A DNA stretch of 64,000 nt from Strix aluco. Taxonomy: Eukaryota > Chordata > Aves > Strigiformes > Strigidae. This document shows positions 12,601-30,455 of the stretch, piece after piece. Location: assembly GCF_031877795.1 (NCBI RefSeq), contig NC_133939.1, positions 5,065,698 to 5,129,697 on the forward strand, read 5' to 3'. The notes beneath the pieces are model-generated. The model was not told the origin of the DNA and made no database searches. It worked only from the letters and a program-made list of their open reading frames with translations. Each line of letters begins with the position of its first letter. Position 1 is the first letter of the stretch. The translations under genes were made by a program, and so were the position numbers.

Positions 12601-13605
12601 AAGCACTTTTTATCTGTTGAAGGTAAAGACTGGGAAAAGCAGTTTGTTTCCTAGCGCAGAGCAAGCCTGCCTAGGAGTCTCAAGACAATGAAATGTCAGG
12701 TTTGTGTTTAGTAGAATTACACAGGAAAACTTCCCTTTTTCTCATACTCCGTATGGGGTTGGTACAACCATAGAAATGGGATTTCAGTAGGAAAGTTGCA
12801 TATGATATATTGGATTTTTTCCTCGCAGAAGATGTTTTTGCTTTTTCTCACGCTTTTCTCAGGTGTCTCATGTCCTTAGCACTTACGGTTAAAAGGTCGG
12901 GTAGAAGGTTAGGTGCATCTTGAGCCATCTGCATAACTTCATACATTTCCATGTTGTACTCCTGAGATAGAAGATGGTAAAAAAGCTTGGAAATACCTTG
13001 AATTGCCACGAGATTTCATAGGTACCTGTATTTAGACTTCAAAGTTGGGTGGCAAACCCAAATTGCTCACACTCCCTGAAGTGAGCATGATTCCACACTT
13101 GGATTCCGAGTTCAGAAAATGTGTATTTCTGCCTCTTGGACCACGTAAGTACGGTATTGACAGGCGCTTCTGAGTACCAGTTGACTCAAACGTGCTCCCT
13201 TCCAAGACGCTGCTGCGCCACGTCCCCACTGTGGTGTGCCTTGTATAGCTCTGCAGAGGACATCTTTGAAATGAAAGTTGAAACCAGTCTTCTGCTGATC
13301 TGTTTTTAAAGACCAAGTGATACTTACCTAAATGTACAGTTGATTATTTTTGATTTATTAAGGAACAAAACCCAAACAGTTTGGATAATTATATCTTTAG
13401 CCATACTGAATTCCCCCCCTGCTTTTTATTTGATATATATTATTTGCTTTATCTTACACACGCATGTAACAGGTGTATTGCATCAGATACAATATACCAC
13501 AGCCAGATTTTTAACACAAGTCCCTTTTGGTTTACAGGGTTTTCAGTGAATGCCTCATCAGAGCGGCTCAATATGGGAGAAATAGAGACTTTGGAAGACT
13601 ACTGA
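483..13605 (+). CDS. GIGYF2: GIGYF2, C-terminal part (gene span of ten coding exons; 5' end outside window)
   Basis: GRB10-interacting GYF protein 2 is a cytoplasmic scaffold that partners the cap-binding protein 4EHP (EIF4E2) to repress translation, including on stalled ribosomes and on mRNAs targeted by silencing factors. Joining 483-644, 5449-5607, 6814-7050, 7645-7767, 8384-8587, 8715-8920, 9226-9380, 10689-10858, 11241-11388 and 13538-13605 gives an uninterrupted 543-codon frame ending in TGA. In order it shows a long Glu/Arg/Gln charged helix or coiled coil, polyGln blocks, a conserved Trp-rich stretch ([14 protein letters not shown]), a helical C-terminal domain ([30 protein letters not shown]), a Lys-rich patch (GKKKKKQK) and the end [14 protein letters not shown]. 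The 4EHP-binding motif and the GYF domain lie upstream of the window. This matches remembered vertebrate GIGYF2 almost residue for residue. KCNJ13, nested in human GIGYF2, is not seen here. Confidence 0.97.
645..5448 (+). other. GIGYF2 intron, 4.8 kb
   Basis: AT-rich intron. It contains one CR1-like relic (about 2395-2600, listed separately) and a CA/A-rich simple stretch near 5063-5082. KCNJ13, nested in the human gene, is not present here. The rest is unremarkable. Confidence 0.8.
2395..2600 (+). mobile_element. Relic of a CR1-like non-LTR retrotransposon (reverse transcriptase part)
   Basis: Read on the plus strand with a few frame shifts, the sequence gives HGFIQ..., CLTNLI-like, then near 2507-2580 [19 protein letters not shown]. 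This matches the conserved CR1 ORF2 reverse transcriptase block (pattern VDxxYLDFxKAFDxVxH). It is short, mutated and out of frame, so it is dead. Ends are approximate. CR1 elements are typical of bird and reptile genomes, which supports the organism call. Confidence 0.75.
5449..5607 (+). CDS. GIGYF2: GIGYF2 coding exon b
   Basis: Acceptor aactccAG ends at 5448 and donor GTGAAA (weak, non-consensus at +4 to +6) begins at 5608. The exon has 53 codons, phase 0/0, from [16 protein letters not shown] to REELIRKQ. It continues the charged coiled-coil region of Glu, Arg and Gln heptad-like repeats. Confidence 0.95.
5608..6813 (+). other. GIGYF2 intron, 1.2 kb
   Basis: No gene seen. A short local duplication (the string ctgtcagaacatc twice, near 6699 and 6729) lies about 75-115 bases before the acceptor. 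Confidence 0.75.
6814..7050 (+). CDS. GIGYF2: GIGYF2 coding exon c, with first polyGln block
   Basis: Acceptor ctgggaAG ends at 6813 and donor GTAATG starts at 7051. The exon has 79 codons, phase 0/0, from [20 protein letters not shown] to QQLAQMK. The Gln tract near the end is a mixed CAG/CAA run, followed by LAQMK. The polypyrimidine tract is broken by purines close to the acceptor, so this site may rely on exon enhancers. Confidence 0.95.
7051..7644 (+). other. GIGYF2 intron, 0.6 kb
   Basis: AT-rich; nothing recognised besides the splice sites. Confidence 0.75.
7645..7767 (+). CDS. GIGYF2: GIGYF2 coding exon d
   Basis: Acceptor ttggcccAG ends at 7644 and donor GTAAAT starts at 7768. The exon has 41 codons, phase 0/0, reading [19 protein letters not shown] and ending ERERQLREE. 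This is the short Ser-rich break in the coiled-coil region. Confidence 0.95.
7768..8383 (+). other. GIGYF2 intron, 0.6 kb
   Basis: Nothing recognised besides the splice sites. Confidence 0.75.
8384..8587 (+). CDS. GIGYF2: GIGYF2 coding exon e, polyGln-rich
   Basis: Acceptor catgcaacAG ends at 8383 and donor GTACGT starts at 8588. The exon has 68 codons, phase 0/0. It starts [16 protein letters not shown] and contains two CAG/CAA Gln tracts separated by [18 protein letters not shown]. It ends [10 protein letters not shown]. Confidence 0.95.
8715..8920 (+). CDS. GIGYF2: GIGYF2 coding exon f
   Basis: Acceptor tttcaacAG ends at 8714 and donor GTAGGA starts at 8921. The exon is 206 nt, phase 0 in and two bases carried over. 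It encodes [19 protein letters not shown], then [20 protein letters not shown], a very conserved Trp-containing stretch of the family. Confidence 0.95.
9226..9380 (+). CDS. GIGYF2: GIGYF2 coding exon g
   Basis: Acceptor tttacctcAG ends at 9225 and donor GTAAGA starts at 9381. The first base completes the Ser codon AG|T and the last base is the first of a Val codon. It encodes [19 protein letters not shown] through [12 protein letters not shown], the start of the helical C-terminal domain. Confidence 0.95.
9381..10688 (+). other. GIGYF2 intron, 1.3 kb
   Basis: The middle part (about 9800-10180) is clearly richer in GC than the surrounding introns. No repeat family or coding exon could be assigned to it. 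Confidence 0.7.
10689..10858 (+). CDS. GIGYF2: GIGYF2 coding exon h, terminal polyGln block
   Basis: Acceptor cttcttgcAG ends at 10688 and donor GTGAAT starts at 10859. It encodes [20 protein letters not shown] through [20 protein letters not shown], ending in phase. From memory, the mammalian protein carries a longer Gln/Pro stretch here; this copy has only a short Gln run before the next exon. Confidence 0.95.
10859..11240 (+). other. GIGYF2 intron, 0.4 kb
   Basis: Nothing recognised besides the splice sites. Confidence 0.7.
11241..11388 (+). CDS. GIGYF2: GIGYF2 coding exon i
   Basis: Acceptor tgttttctAG ends at 11240 and donor GTCAGT starts at 11389. The exon is 148 nt, phase 0 in and one base out. 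It encodes [20 protein letters not shown] and the Lys-rich [18 protein letters not shown]. Confidence 0.95.
11389..13537 (+). other. GIGYF2 last intron, 2.1 kb
   Basis: AT-rich. It holds an exon-like open stretch on the minus strand at 12848-13015 (separate entry and finding). The rest carries no recognisable element. Confidence 0.7.
12848..13015 (-). other. Unassigned antisense open stretch with internal exon-like segment
   Basis: On the minus strand, 55 codons are open between a TGA just upstream and a TGA at 12848-12850; there is no ATG near the start. Inside it, 12887-12961 (75 nt, 25 codons) is bordered by a good acceptor (ttctatctcAG) and a consensus donor (GTAAGT), and reads [17 protein letters not shown] then NLLPDLLT. 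The composition looks protein-like, but I do not recognise a family. It could be an exon of an unknown nested gene, a decayed retrocopy, or chance. Confidence 0.25.
13538..13605 (+). CDS. GIGYF2: GIGYF2 last coding exon
   Basis: Acceptor ggtttacAG ends at 13537. With the one base carried from the previous exon it reads [22 protein letters not shown] followed by TGA at 13603-13605. The carboxyl end is the expected one for the family, apart from conservative changes. Confidence 0.96.
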
Positions 13606-15300
13606 GCATGTGCAAATCAACTGGCTTTTCCTGCATCTGTTAACCATGGATTCTCCGTTTTGGACACAGTGCTCTCCACCATGCGCTCTTCGCCTCGCAG
13701 TGAATCACAGAATCAATCATCTCAGGCTGCTTCCTCTGGCCCCAGCAAACCCTTTCTGCCCAGGACTGCGCAGGCATTGTTCCTACCGTCAGCCTAGAGT
13801 TGAGTGGACTTTGTTCAGAGTCCTGGGAGGGTGGGAGATAGGATTCGTTCACAACAAGGCTGATTTGGGCAGCAAGCTTTCACTGTGCTGTGATTTCTTC
13901 TGCTGACATACCTGGAAAAAAAAAAAAATCAATTGGGATTCTGCAAACCATTGCTTCCCTCTCCTGGTTACTCTTACCACATCCAACACGTGCAGTCATG
14001 GAGAGAGTTTGTGGTTAACAGATGTTGGTCAAAACCAAAATGCCACACAGATACTGACTTCCGCGCTCCATCAGGGCAAGAGGTGCTCTCCCAAGCCAGG
14101 AGTTGCATTCATAAGCTAACCTTAGAACTGGCAACAGCAGGAGAGGGGCGGTGGCGGGCGCAGTTTAGCTTGGGTTGGTTTGAAGTTGCACACCCCCTGC
14201 CAGCCCTTCTCAGCACATTATTTCTGGAGGGAAAGCTCGAGTCTGTCTTCATTAGGTGGTGATGCTGAAGCTGGTGGAGTTCCCCGTCGGCGTACTCCAG
14301 CCTTCCTGGACAAGTGGGGACTTCTACTCTGGGAAAAAAAGGGGGGTGGCGTCTCTTCTTTCAGGTTGAATTTATCCCTTAAATGCTACCTTCGGAGGGT
14401 TAGGACCAGTTTATTTTGAGCTCTTTTCCTGCAAATTTGTCTCGTTTAAGAGACAGTAGGATCTTGACCGTGTGGATCTTTAGTCTTTGGTGAGGGTGAA
14501 CACTGGCTTTCCAATATATACCCCAGCAGTCGTAGCTAGTTGTCATTTCAAGCAGTGCTTAGGTTAACGAGCAGAGATGCCCTTTTGTCATGAAGAGAGA
14601 CTGTGGAGGGCGAAGCTATGTGCAATGATGGCCCTGCTTATCTTCTACACCTTAAACTATTTCACGCACCTTCACTGGGATCCATAATCTTTAAGTATTT
14701 ATGGAATCATAACCTTCCTCTCTCACCGAAAGATTAACACCATCTTCCCTTCTCCACCCGCCCACACGCACACACCACAAAAGAAGGAAAATGAAAACTG
14801 CCAAACACGCTTAATTTCAACCCCCTGGTCCCATCTCATGTTTCCAGAGGGTTATAACCTGCCAGGGGAGATACGCTACAGTTTTGGTGGAGTTGTATAA
14901 AGGTGTCTGTTGTTCTGTCATCACTGCCTAAAGAAAACAGTTCGAGTTGCTCAAGAGCAGTTTGGCTTTGGATTTTATTTCGTTTGGTTTATTCATTTTT
15001 TGGGGTCACCTTCCCACCTCCCCCAACCCCCCCTCTCTCTTCCCCCTGCCCCCAAACATGTACAGTAACTATACAGAGACTGCTGCAGACTTGTATATAG
15101 TTTTTGGATCCAATAGCATGGAGAGACTTGGAACTGTTGCAAATCTGGTCTCCCTGTCTCCTTTGCTTTGTAAATTCATAAAAGGGGGAAGAGGGGTAGT
15201 TAAAATGTTTACAAAACTTTAAACTCCCTCTGAACTTTTGCCAGTGTGGGGGGGGGAAAAGAGAGAACTTAAATAAAACCTGGTTGTATTATATCTGAGA
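13606..15300 (+). other. GIGYF2: GIGYF2 3' untranslated region (end approximate)
   Basis: This stretch runs from the TGA to just past a canonical AATAAA at 15272-15277. No spliced coding frame is visible. It contains homopolymer runs (A-run near 13916-13928, G-run near 15249) and pyrimidine-rich stretches. The end was placed about 20 nt after the signal and is approximate; a second AATAAA at 15506 could extend it. Confidence 0.8.
15272..15277 (+). promoter_or_regulatory. GIGYF2: Poly(A) signal AATAAA, GIGYF2 (proximal)
   Basis: A canonical hexamer about 1.67 kb after the GIGYF2 stop codon, followed by a TG/T-containing stretch suitable as a downstream element. It is the most likely main 3' end. 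Confidence 0.7.
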
Positions 15301-17810
15301 GAAAACTTTCTGCTTGCTTTTGTCAAAGCTGAGTTTTGAGATAATTCCTGGTGCTAAAACTGACCCAAAACTCGACTCGCATCAGTTTTCATCAAGAAAC
15401 AACAAGCAGATACATGGGATGTGGAACAACAACTGCTGCTTTACTTTTTTCCCTGGTGAGGAATACCGGTGCGTTTTTTTTTCTACTTGATAATTTTAGA
15501 GTTCAAATAAACACCAGTAAGTTGAGATTGGAAAATTCTGACAAGAAAGCTTTAATTCCCACCCCCCCCTGCACAGAAACACGTGCATTCATGCTCGTGG
15601 TGTTTATGCAGGAGAGATCAAGCCACGGCTGGTTTGCTCTTAATACAAACACTCGGCCGTGGAGGTTTTTTTTGCCAGTTGGTAACCACTCCACCCACTC
15701 CAGTTCCCTTCCCTAAATGAGAGGTTTTATTTCTCCCCTCAGCGTAAAGTCCACACAGACACCTCGCAGGCTTCCCTTTTTAGACCAAGTCTTATTTTCC
15801 TTTTTTCTACTTGCTGCTTTTTTTTGTGTGGAAAATCCCACTAAAAGTTAATGATAAATGTCCTTCTACCACTCATCTGACCACAAAGAAGATGAAATCA
15901 GTATACTGAGACCAAACTCACACAGTAGCTTTGCATTATGTTTAGCTGGTGTCTTGGGGAGAACAGTAGATGTTTATGCTGATAATTTGACTGTTTTAAT
16001 ATCTTTTTTTAGTGTATAAGGTGTCTGGTTTTTAATGGTATGATCTCATTTCGACAAGCTGATTTTGGACTACTCTGTATACTGTGTAACAAATAAGCAA
16101 AAGCCTGTTCATTTCCAGCTCAGCTGGGGAACAGGAAAGGAACAATTCCTCGGTTGCTAAATGGAAATGCAGAAATGCAAGCAGGGAAAATGTGCAATAA
16201 TTTGTTGAACCCTGAGGACTTTGCTCAGCTGCTGAGAGTTTGTAGATAATGGACCAGTGGGGAAGATCTTGTTCCTAATATTTCACTATTCTGGCTTCTG
16301 TGTTTAGTACAAAGGTAAGATGCTGGCATGTTCAGATTATATGCTCAGGTGACTGCCCTGTCACCTTCTGTGACAAACGGCCTGTTTCTGCAGCGAAGGT
16401 CATTTGGATCAGTAGGGATGGGAAAAATAGCTACAGCTTTGTATCTGCTGCTGGAGATCTATTTATGCACCAGCTCCTTGTCAGACAGAACGTGAACCTG
16501 GAAAGCTTGATGGGGCTTTGATCCAAGTGTGACAGATGATGTTGAATTTGATGCTAAGAGATGTCTGAGGTTTCTTTTGAGTATGTTTCACCAGGTTACT
16601 TCCTCACTTCTCATTTCATGGCAGGGGCAGTGCTCAGTCCTCTTTGTTTTTCCTGCTTCCCCTCGCAGCCAGGCACTTCTGCAAAAAACTGTGTCGAGCA
16701 GAATGGATGTGTGGCTGCCTGCCAGAGAAAGCCAAAAAGCAAAGAGATCTCTTAGCAGAAAAATCTGGGTTTGAAATTTAAGACAAAACTACTCATGTCG
16801 TATTTTCAGTGCATGAAGAACCGACATTGGGGGTGTTGATGTACTTCGTTACATCTTTTTCTGAACGCAAGCCGTAGTGTTTCATCCTCATATCAACTTA
16901 AAATCCTAATGAAACTCTTCTGTCCTCTGACAATAAGCTGGAGTGTTCCCCTCTTCATACACTACTTCTGTTCCCAAGTCTCCATCGGTGCAAATGTGAC
17001 TTGAAACAAACCTCAGTTTTCTCTGCTGTGAACTTTTCACGAGCCCACTGGGAGGGGCGGGAGAAAGCGGCAGAGGGTTGCAGGAGGAGGTAGTGTCTGT
17101 GCAGCTCAGACCCGAGGAGGATGCTGGCCTCGCCTGGCAAAGGCGACTCTCCTGGAAGACTTACCAGATTTTAACAGGCAGTTCTGCCAGCGGAGACCAC
17201 ACACGGCTCCTAGTCCACCTCTGTAAGTATTACACCCAGAAAACAAGGATGCCACGGAGCCGCTCTGGCTCTGTTTCAGAGCATTTTAGCCTCCAAAGAT
17301 TGAGGCCCTTGTTGTTTGCTGTGCCCGCCCTGGGAAGACCACCGCTGCCCTGCGTGCTGAGGAGGGAGCAAAGCCCTCGAGCGGTCTGCTTGGTGTCGGG
17401 GTTGGCTGCCCCAATGGCTCCTGTGTTCCTTCCCGTGCCGCGGGATAGCCGGCCGGAGGGGAGGCGTTCCAGGAGCATCCCCACGTCCTCTGGGAAGGGC
17501 TTGCCAACAACTGCTCGTGTGTGCGCTGGCCTGGCAGGGTGACGGATGCCTAACGGCTCGGCTGCCTATGGGGTTTTAGGTACAAATTTGAGAGGGTGGA
17601 GCTGCCTTCAGCAGGAGGTGTGCTCTGGAAGTCAGAGTGTGAGACTCCGCTCGGCTTTGCACTCTCTCTATCCACTTGCTGTTGTGAAGGAAATTTTTTT
17701 TTTTTTGATCTGACCGGACAAAATTTTTATTATACCAGTGAAATTTCCAAGTTGTTTCGTACTTTGAAGAGTTTTAGGAATTCCTGCCAACGCTTTTCCT
17801 GAGGGAAGCC
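15301..17810. other. Intergenic region GIGYF2 to SNORC, including SNORC promoter and 5' UTR
   Basis: No gene recognised. About 17370-17570 is rich in CpG and could belong to the SNORC promoter. A T-run lies at about 17692-17706, followed by the AT-rich string ttttattatacc near 17724-17735, roughly 80 bases before the SNORC ATG. The transcription start is not determinable from sequence. Confidence 0.6.
15506..15511 (+). promoter_or_regulatory. GIGYF2: Second AATAAA, possible distal poly(A) signal of GIGYF2
   Basis: Another canonical hexamer 234 nt after the first. Whether it is used cannot be told from sequence. Confidence 0.35.
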
Positions 17811-27212
<9,402 letters not shown>

Positions 27213-27216
27213 ACTC

Positions 27217-27222
27217 AATAAA
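27217..27222 (+). promoter_or_regulatory. SNORC: SNORC poly(A) signal AATAAA, 4 nt after the stop codon
   Basis: The canonical hexamer follows the TGA by four bases, with a T-rich stretch (gatttttcgg) directly after. The 3' UTR is therefore expected to be only about 25-40 nt. Confidence 0.8.
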
Positions 27223-27239
27223 AGATTTTTCGGTAACAC

Positions 27240-30200
27240 AACCAGCCCGTTTCTTGCCCTCAACTGCTCCTGCTCCCTGTCTGCCAGGGCCCCCCGGGGG
27301 AGAAGCTCTGCCATGGTTGCAGCGAAGGACGCTCCAGCCTCTGCGCTGGGCACCAAAGCTGCGCCCCAAAGTGCTCTTTGCTCTTCACGGGCGGATCTCC
27401 TGGAGGTGCCGAGACCCAGGAGGCTCGTCTGCAGCAGCCAGTGTCCCCCCGAGTTGGGAGGGCCCTGCGCCAGCAACGGGCTTTGTGCTGGCAGCTGCTC
27501 TCCGGGTGTAGGAGGGGTGGCAGTAACGGTGTTGGGCATCACCCTGCACAGCTTTCCTTGGGAAGGGTTCTTCTGGTGGTGGAAGCACCCCCATACTTCC
27601 CTGGTCTTACCCCAGCCTGCATTCATCTTCGACCCTGCTTCCACCCTCTGTTTGGGCCAGTTGCACTGGAGGGGACTGGGGAGGAGGCGAGCGGTCGGGG
27701 TGGGGGGAGGAAGAAGACGCACGTGTGTGGCTTTGGCGCTGGCTCGCTCAGCTATATTTCATCACACGGAAAAACGAGACAACGAGAAGTTCCCCTCAGT
27801 TTGCCGAGGCAGCCCCGTGGGGTCCGGGGGGGGCTCCAGCCCGTGCTTGTGGGCCCCAGGCCTGGCCCTGTACAACACTGGAGACCACTGAAACGGAGGC
27901 GTGCAGGGCTGGGTCTGAGGAAGTAACACTGGATGCCACTTGGTGCCTGAAAAGGGCCTGGCCTGTGCCTACGGTTTGGAGTCCTAAAAAGTCACAACAG
28001 AGCGAGAGGGGCCAGAGCGAGTCCCAGGGCTTGGCAGTGGGTCGTGGGCCAGCGCATGGCAGCCCTGGGCCCCTCTCCTCCCAGAAAAACACGGTGAGGA
28101 ACCAGCATCCTGACACTGGGCAACCTGGGTCAGCCCCTCCACTAGTGAAAGCTGTTTCTGAGGGGTAAGGGAGCATTTCTGGGCTATAGGAAACATCCCA
28201 GGCGCGTGTGTGGGGCTGTAGTGGCTGGGCTGGGCTCAGAAGCTGGGATGTGGCGATTTCTCAGGTGATTTTAAGGACTTCCTAGGGTTTCACTATAGAG
28301 ACTTTCTGGCTGCTGCAAGGTCTGGACGGTGAGCTGGAGGTTTGGTTGTACTCAGAGCTGACTGTGGGGTGCTGCTGGGGACATCTGACTTGGGCTCTCA
28401 CCATTAAATGAGCTTGAAGCACCAGACTGGAGGCTGGGGTCCCTTTCTGGCCCCCAGCTCTGGGCTGGGTCCCGGCAAGGGCCTGGGAGCCTCTGGCTGG
28501 TGTGAGCTGCCCAGGGACCCTCTCTCAGGGGTGCTACAGGTGGCCAGGGCAGGCACAGCCCCTGCTGGCTGTTGTCACATGCTAACATGGTGGCACTGAG
28601 CTAGGCCTGAGCAGGGAACCCCCTTTGCTGCTGTGGTTCCCACCAGTTTGGTCCTGGGGGTGGCTGCAGCCCCCGCCCCCCAGCGCAGGGCTGACTCGGT
28701 CGGCTGTCCCAGGGCTGCGGTGACAGTACAACAGCCCCAAGGACAGCCCTGGCCTCCCTCAGCAGGGTTCGGCTGCACACCCAGCGCATAACCTGGGCCC
28801 CAGGTGCCCCAAAGCCCAGCTCCAGAGCCCCCCTCCAGCAGCTCCCCAGTGTCCTGCTGCCTCTCCCCTCTGCCATCGGTGCAGCCATGCTCCTCTGCTC
28901 TGTGTGCGGGACTCCGCTGGCAGGCAGCTGCTCTCCATCCCCTTTCCAAGCACAACTGTGGCACCGCCAGAGCGTACAGCGGCGCAGGCCACAGCGCCTG
29001 TAAGACTCTCCTTTGCAGTGTTACAGAAAGATGCCAAATAATTGATTTCCCTGATGGATGCTGGCCTGTAGCTGAGAGGCCCTCGGCTGTAGCCATGTGT
29101 GGGACTGTTCAGAGCGAGGCTGTTGAACAACAGGCAGCTGCCGTGGGTCCGTCCCCTGGCTGGTCTCAGTGCTGTGCCCTGGGCTTCATGCGATGCTCAG
29201 TGCCACAGCTGGAAGGAGTGACGATCCGGCGCTGCTGGCGACGGAGGATTTGCGTATATACACGGCGGTGAGCCTGTACAGGGAGCGCGTGTGCGCGGGC
29301 TGTGGGTTACAAGCATGCAGGCAGCGATCGCTGGGCCTCCCACAGCACACGGGACAACAGCTCCTGGGGTAATGTCAGTCGCCTGCTGCGTGGCAGCGTG
29401 GGGGGGCCGCCTGGTGCTCCCGTGGTGCGTGGTGGTGCGCGGGGAGGCACCGGCACAGCCACACTGCTCCGTGCCTCGGCAGCAGCGAGTAGTGGAGACC
29501 ACGAGTGCCGGGTCAACCGGGACGGGCTGTGAGGCTCGGGCTTCGGCAGCGGCTCTGCGGAGGGGTGCGGGCTGGGGAAGGGGGGGGCGAGCTATGGGGC
29601 AGGGCCCAAGCGTGCTTCAAGGGCATCAGGCGGGCAGAGACGTGGGTCAGGGCTGGCGAGGCTGGGCTGCTGGTGGAGCGGGGCTGGCTAGTGAGCATTT
29701 CAGAGCGTTTGGAAGCCGATCGAGGGGCTGCCCGTGGGAACAGGCCCAGCGGCGTCACAGCAGGACTGGGGAGGTGGAGTTCCTGGGGCTCGGCCCAGCC
29801 TGGTGCCAACGGGCTGTACGAGAGGCGGCAAGACAGCCCCTCTGCTTCAGTTTCTACCCCTGTAAGATGCTGCTTTAGAAGGGCCCCAAACTCAAAAGGT
29901 TGTGATGAGCTCTAAGTGCTCAAACTGGGCGACATAAATTGCTTAGTGACACTTGTGGCCCCAGCTAGCATATCTGCGGGGAACAGGGGTCCGCTGCCGG
30001 CACCTGATGGCTTTTGGGCTGTGTCCGTTTGGCTCGTGCTCTTTGGGGCTTTAGAGAACACCTGGAAAGGGGTTATTTTAGCCAGTTCGAAGCACTGATC
30101 TCCAGGAAAGGATCAGTGCTGTGGGGGAAGCATGGCGGGGAGCCCAGGAACTTCAGTCTGTTCAGAAGTACATGTGTCCGGTCGGGCACACCAGGTCCTG

Positions 30201-30282
30201 CACCACGGCCCACAGCACCGCCGCAGCCTGTATCCTCTGCCCCTCTCCCAGAGGCACTCCAGGCGCTCGGGGACACCAGCGG
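27240..30282. other. Convergent gap SNORC/NGEF; holds the NGEF 3' UTR
   Basis: GC-rich. The NGEF 3' UTR must begin at 30282 and run toward lower coordinates. I found no canonical AATAAA or ATTAAA on the minus strand here (only a weak AATATA at 27752-27757), so its end is unknown. No independent gene recognised. Confidence 0.6.
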
Positions 30283-30455
30283 TCATTGGCGATTTCTGCT
30301 GCCCAGTTTCCTCCGCTGACTATCATCCGACTTGTGCACCCGGAAACACTCCTTCAAGTTCTGGGCTCGGATTTTGGGGTTCAGGATCTCCTCCCCCATA
30401 GAACTGGGGAACCAGCCCCTCTCCTGGTCATGAAGACGCTCCCCAAATATCCAGC
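30283..30455 (-). CDS. NGEF: NGEF last coding exon (SH3 second half and C-terminus)
   Basis: Acceptor gtctctgctcAG before 30455, stop TGA at 30285-30283. It encodes [39 protein letters not shown] and the basic end [10 protein letters not shown]. Compared with remembered human NGEF, six residues between SDDSQ and RRKL are missing. Confidence 0.96.

Noticed and set aside
13690-13740. Possible CR1 3' end (gaatcacagaatcaatcat) in the GIGYF2 3' UTR
   Set aside because: Only about 15 bases resemble the CR1 terminal repeat on the minus strand, and the next bases do not continue the CR1 consensus.
27752-27757. AATATA on the minus strand as NGEF poly(A) signal
   Set aside because: It is a rare variant hexamer more than 2.5 kb from the stop, with no supporting context. 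The NGEF 3' end is left undefined.
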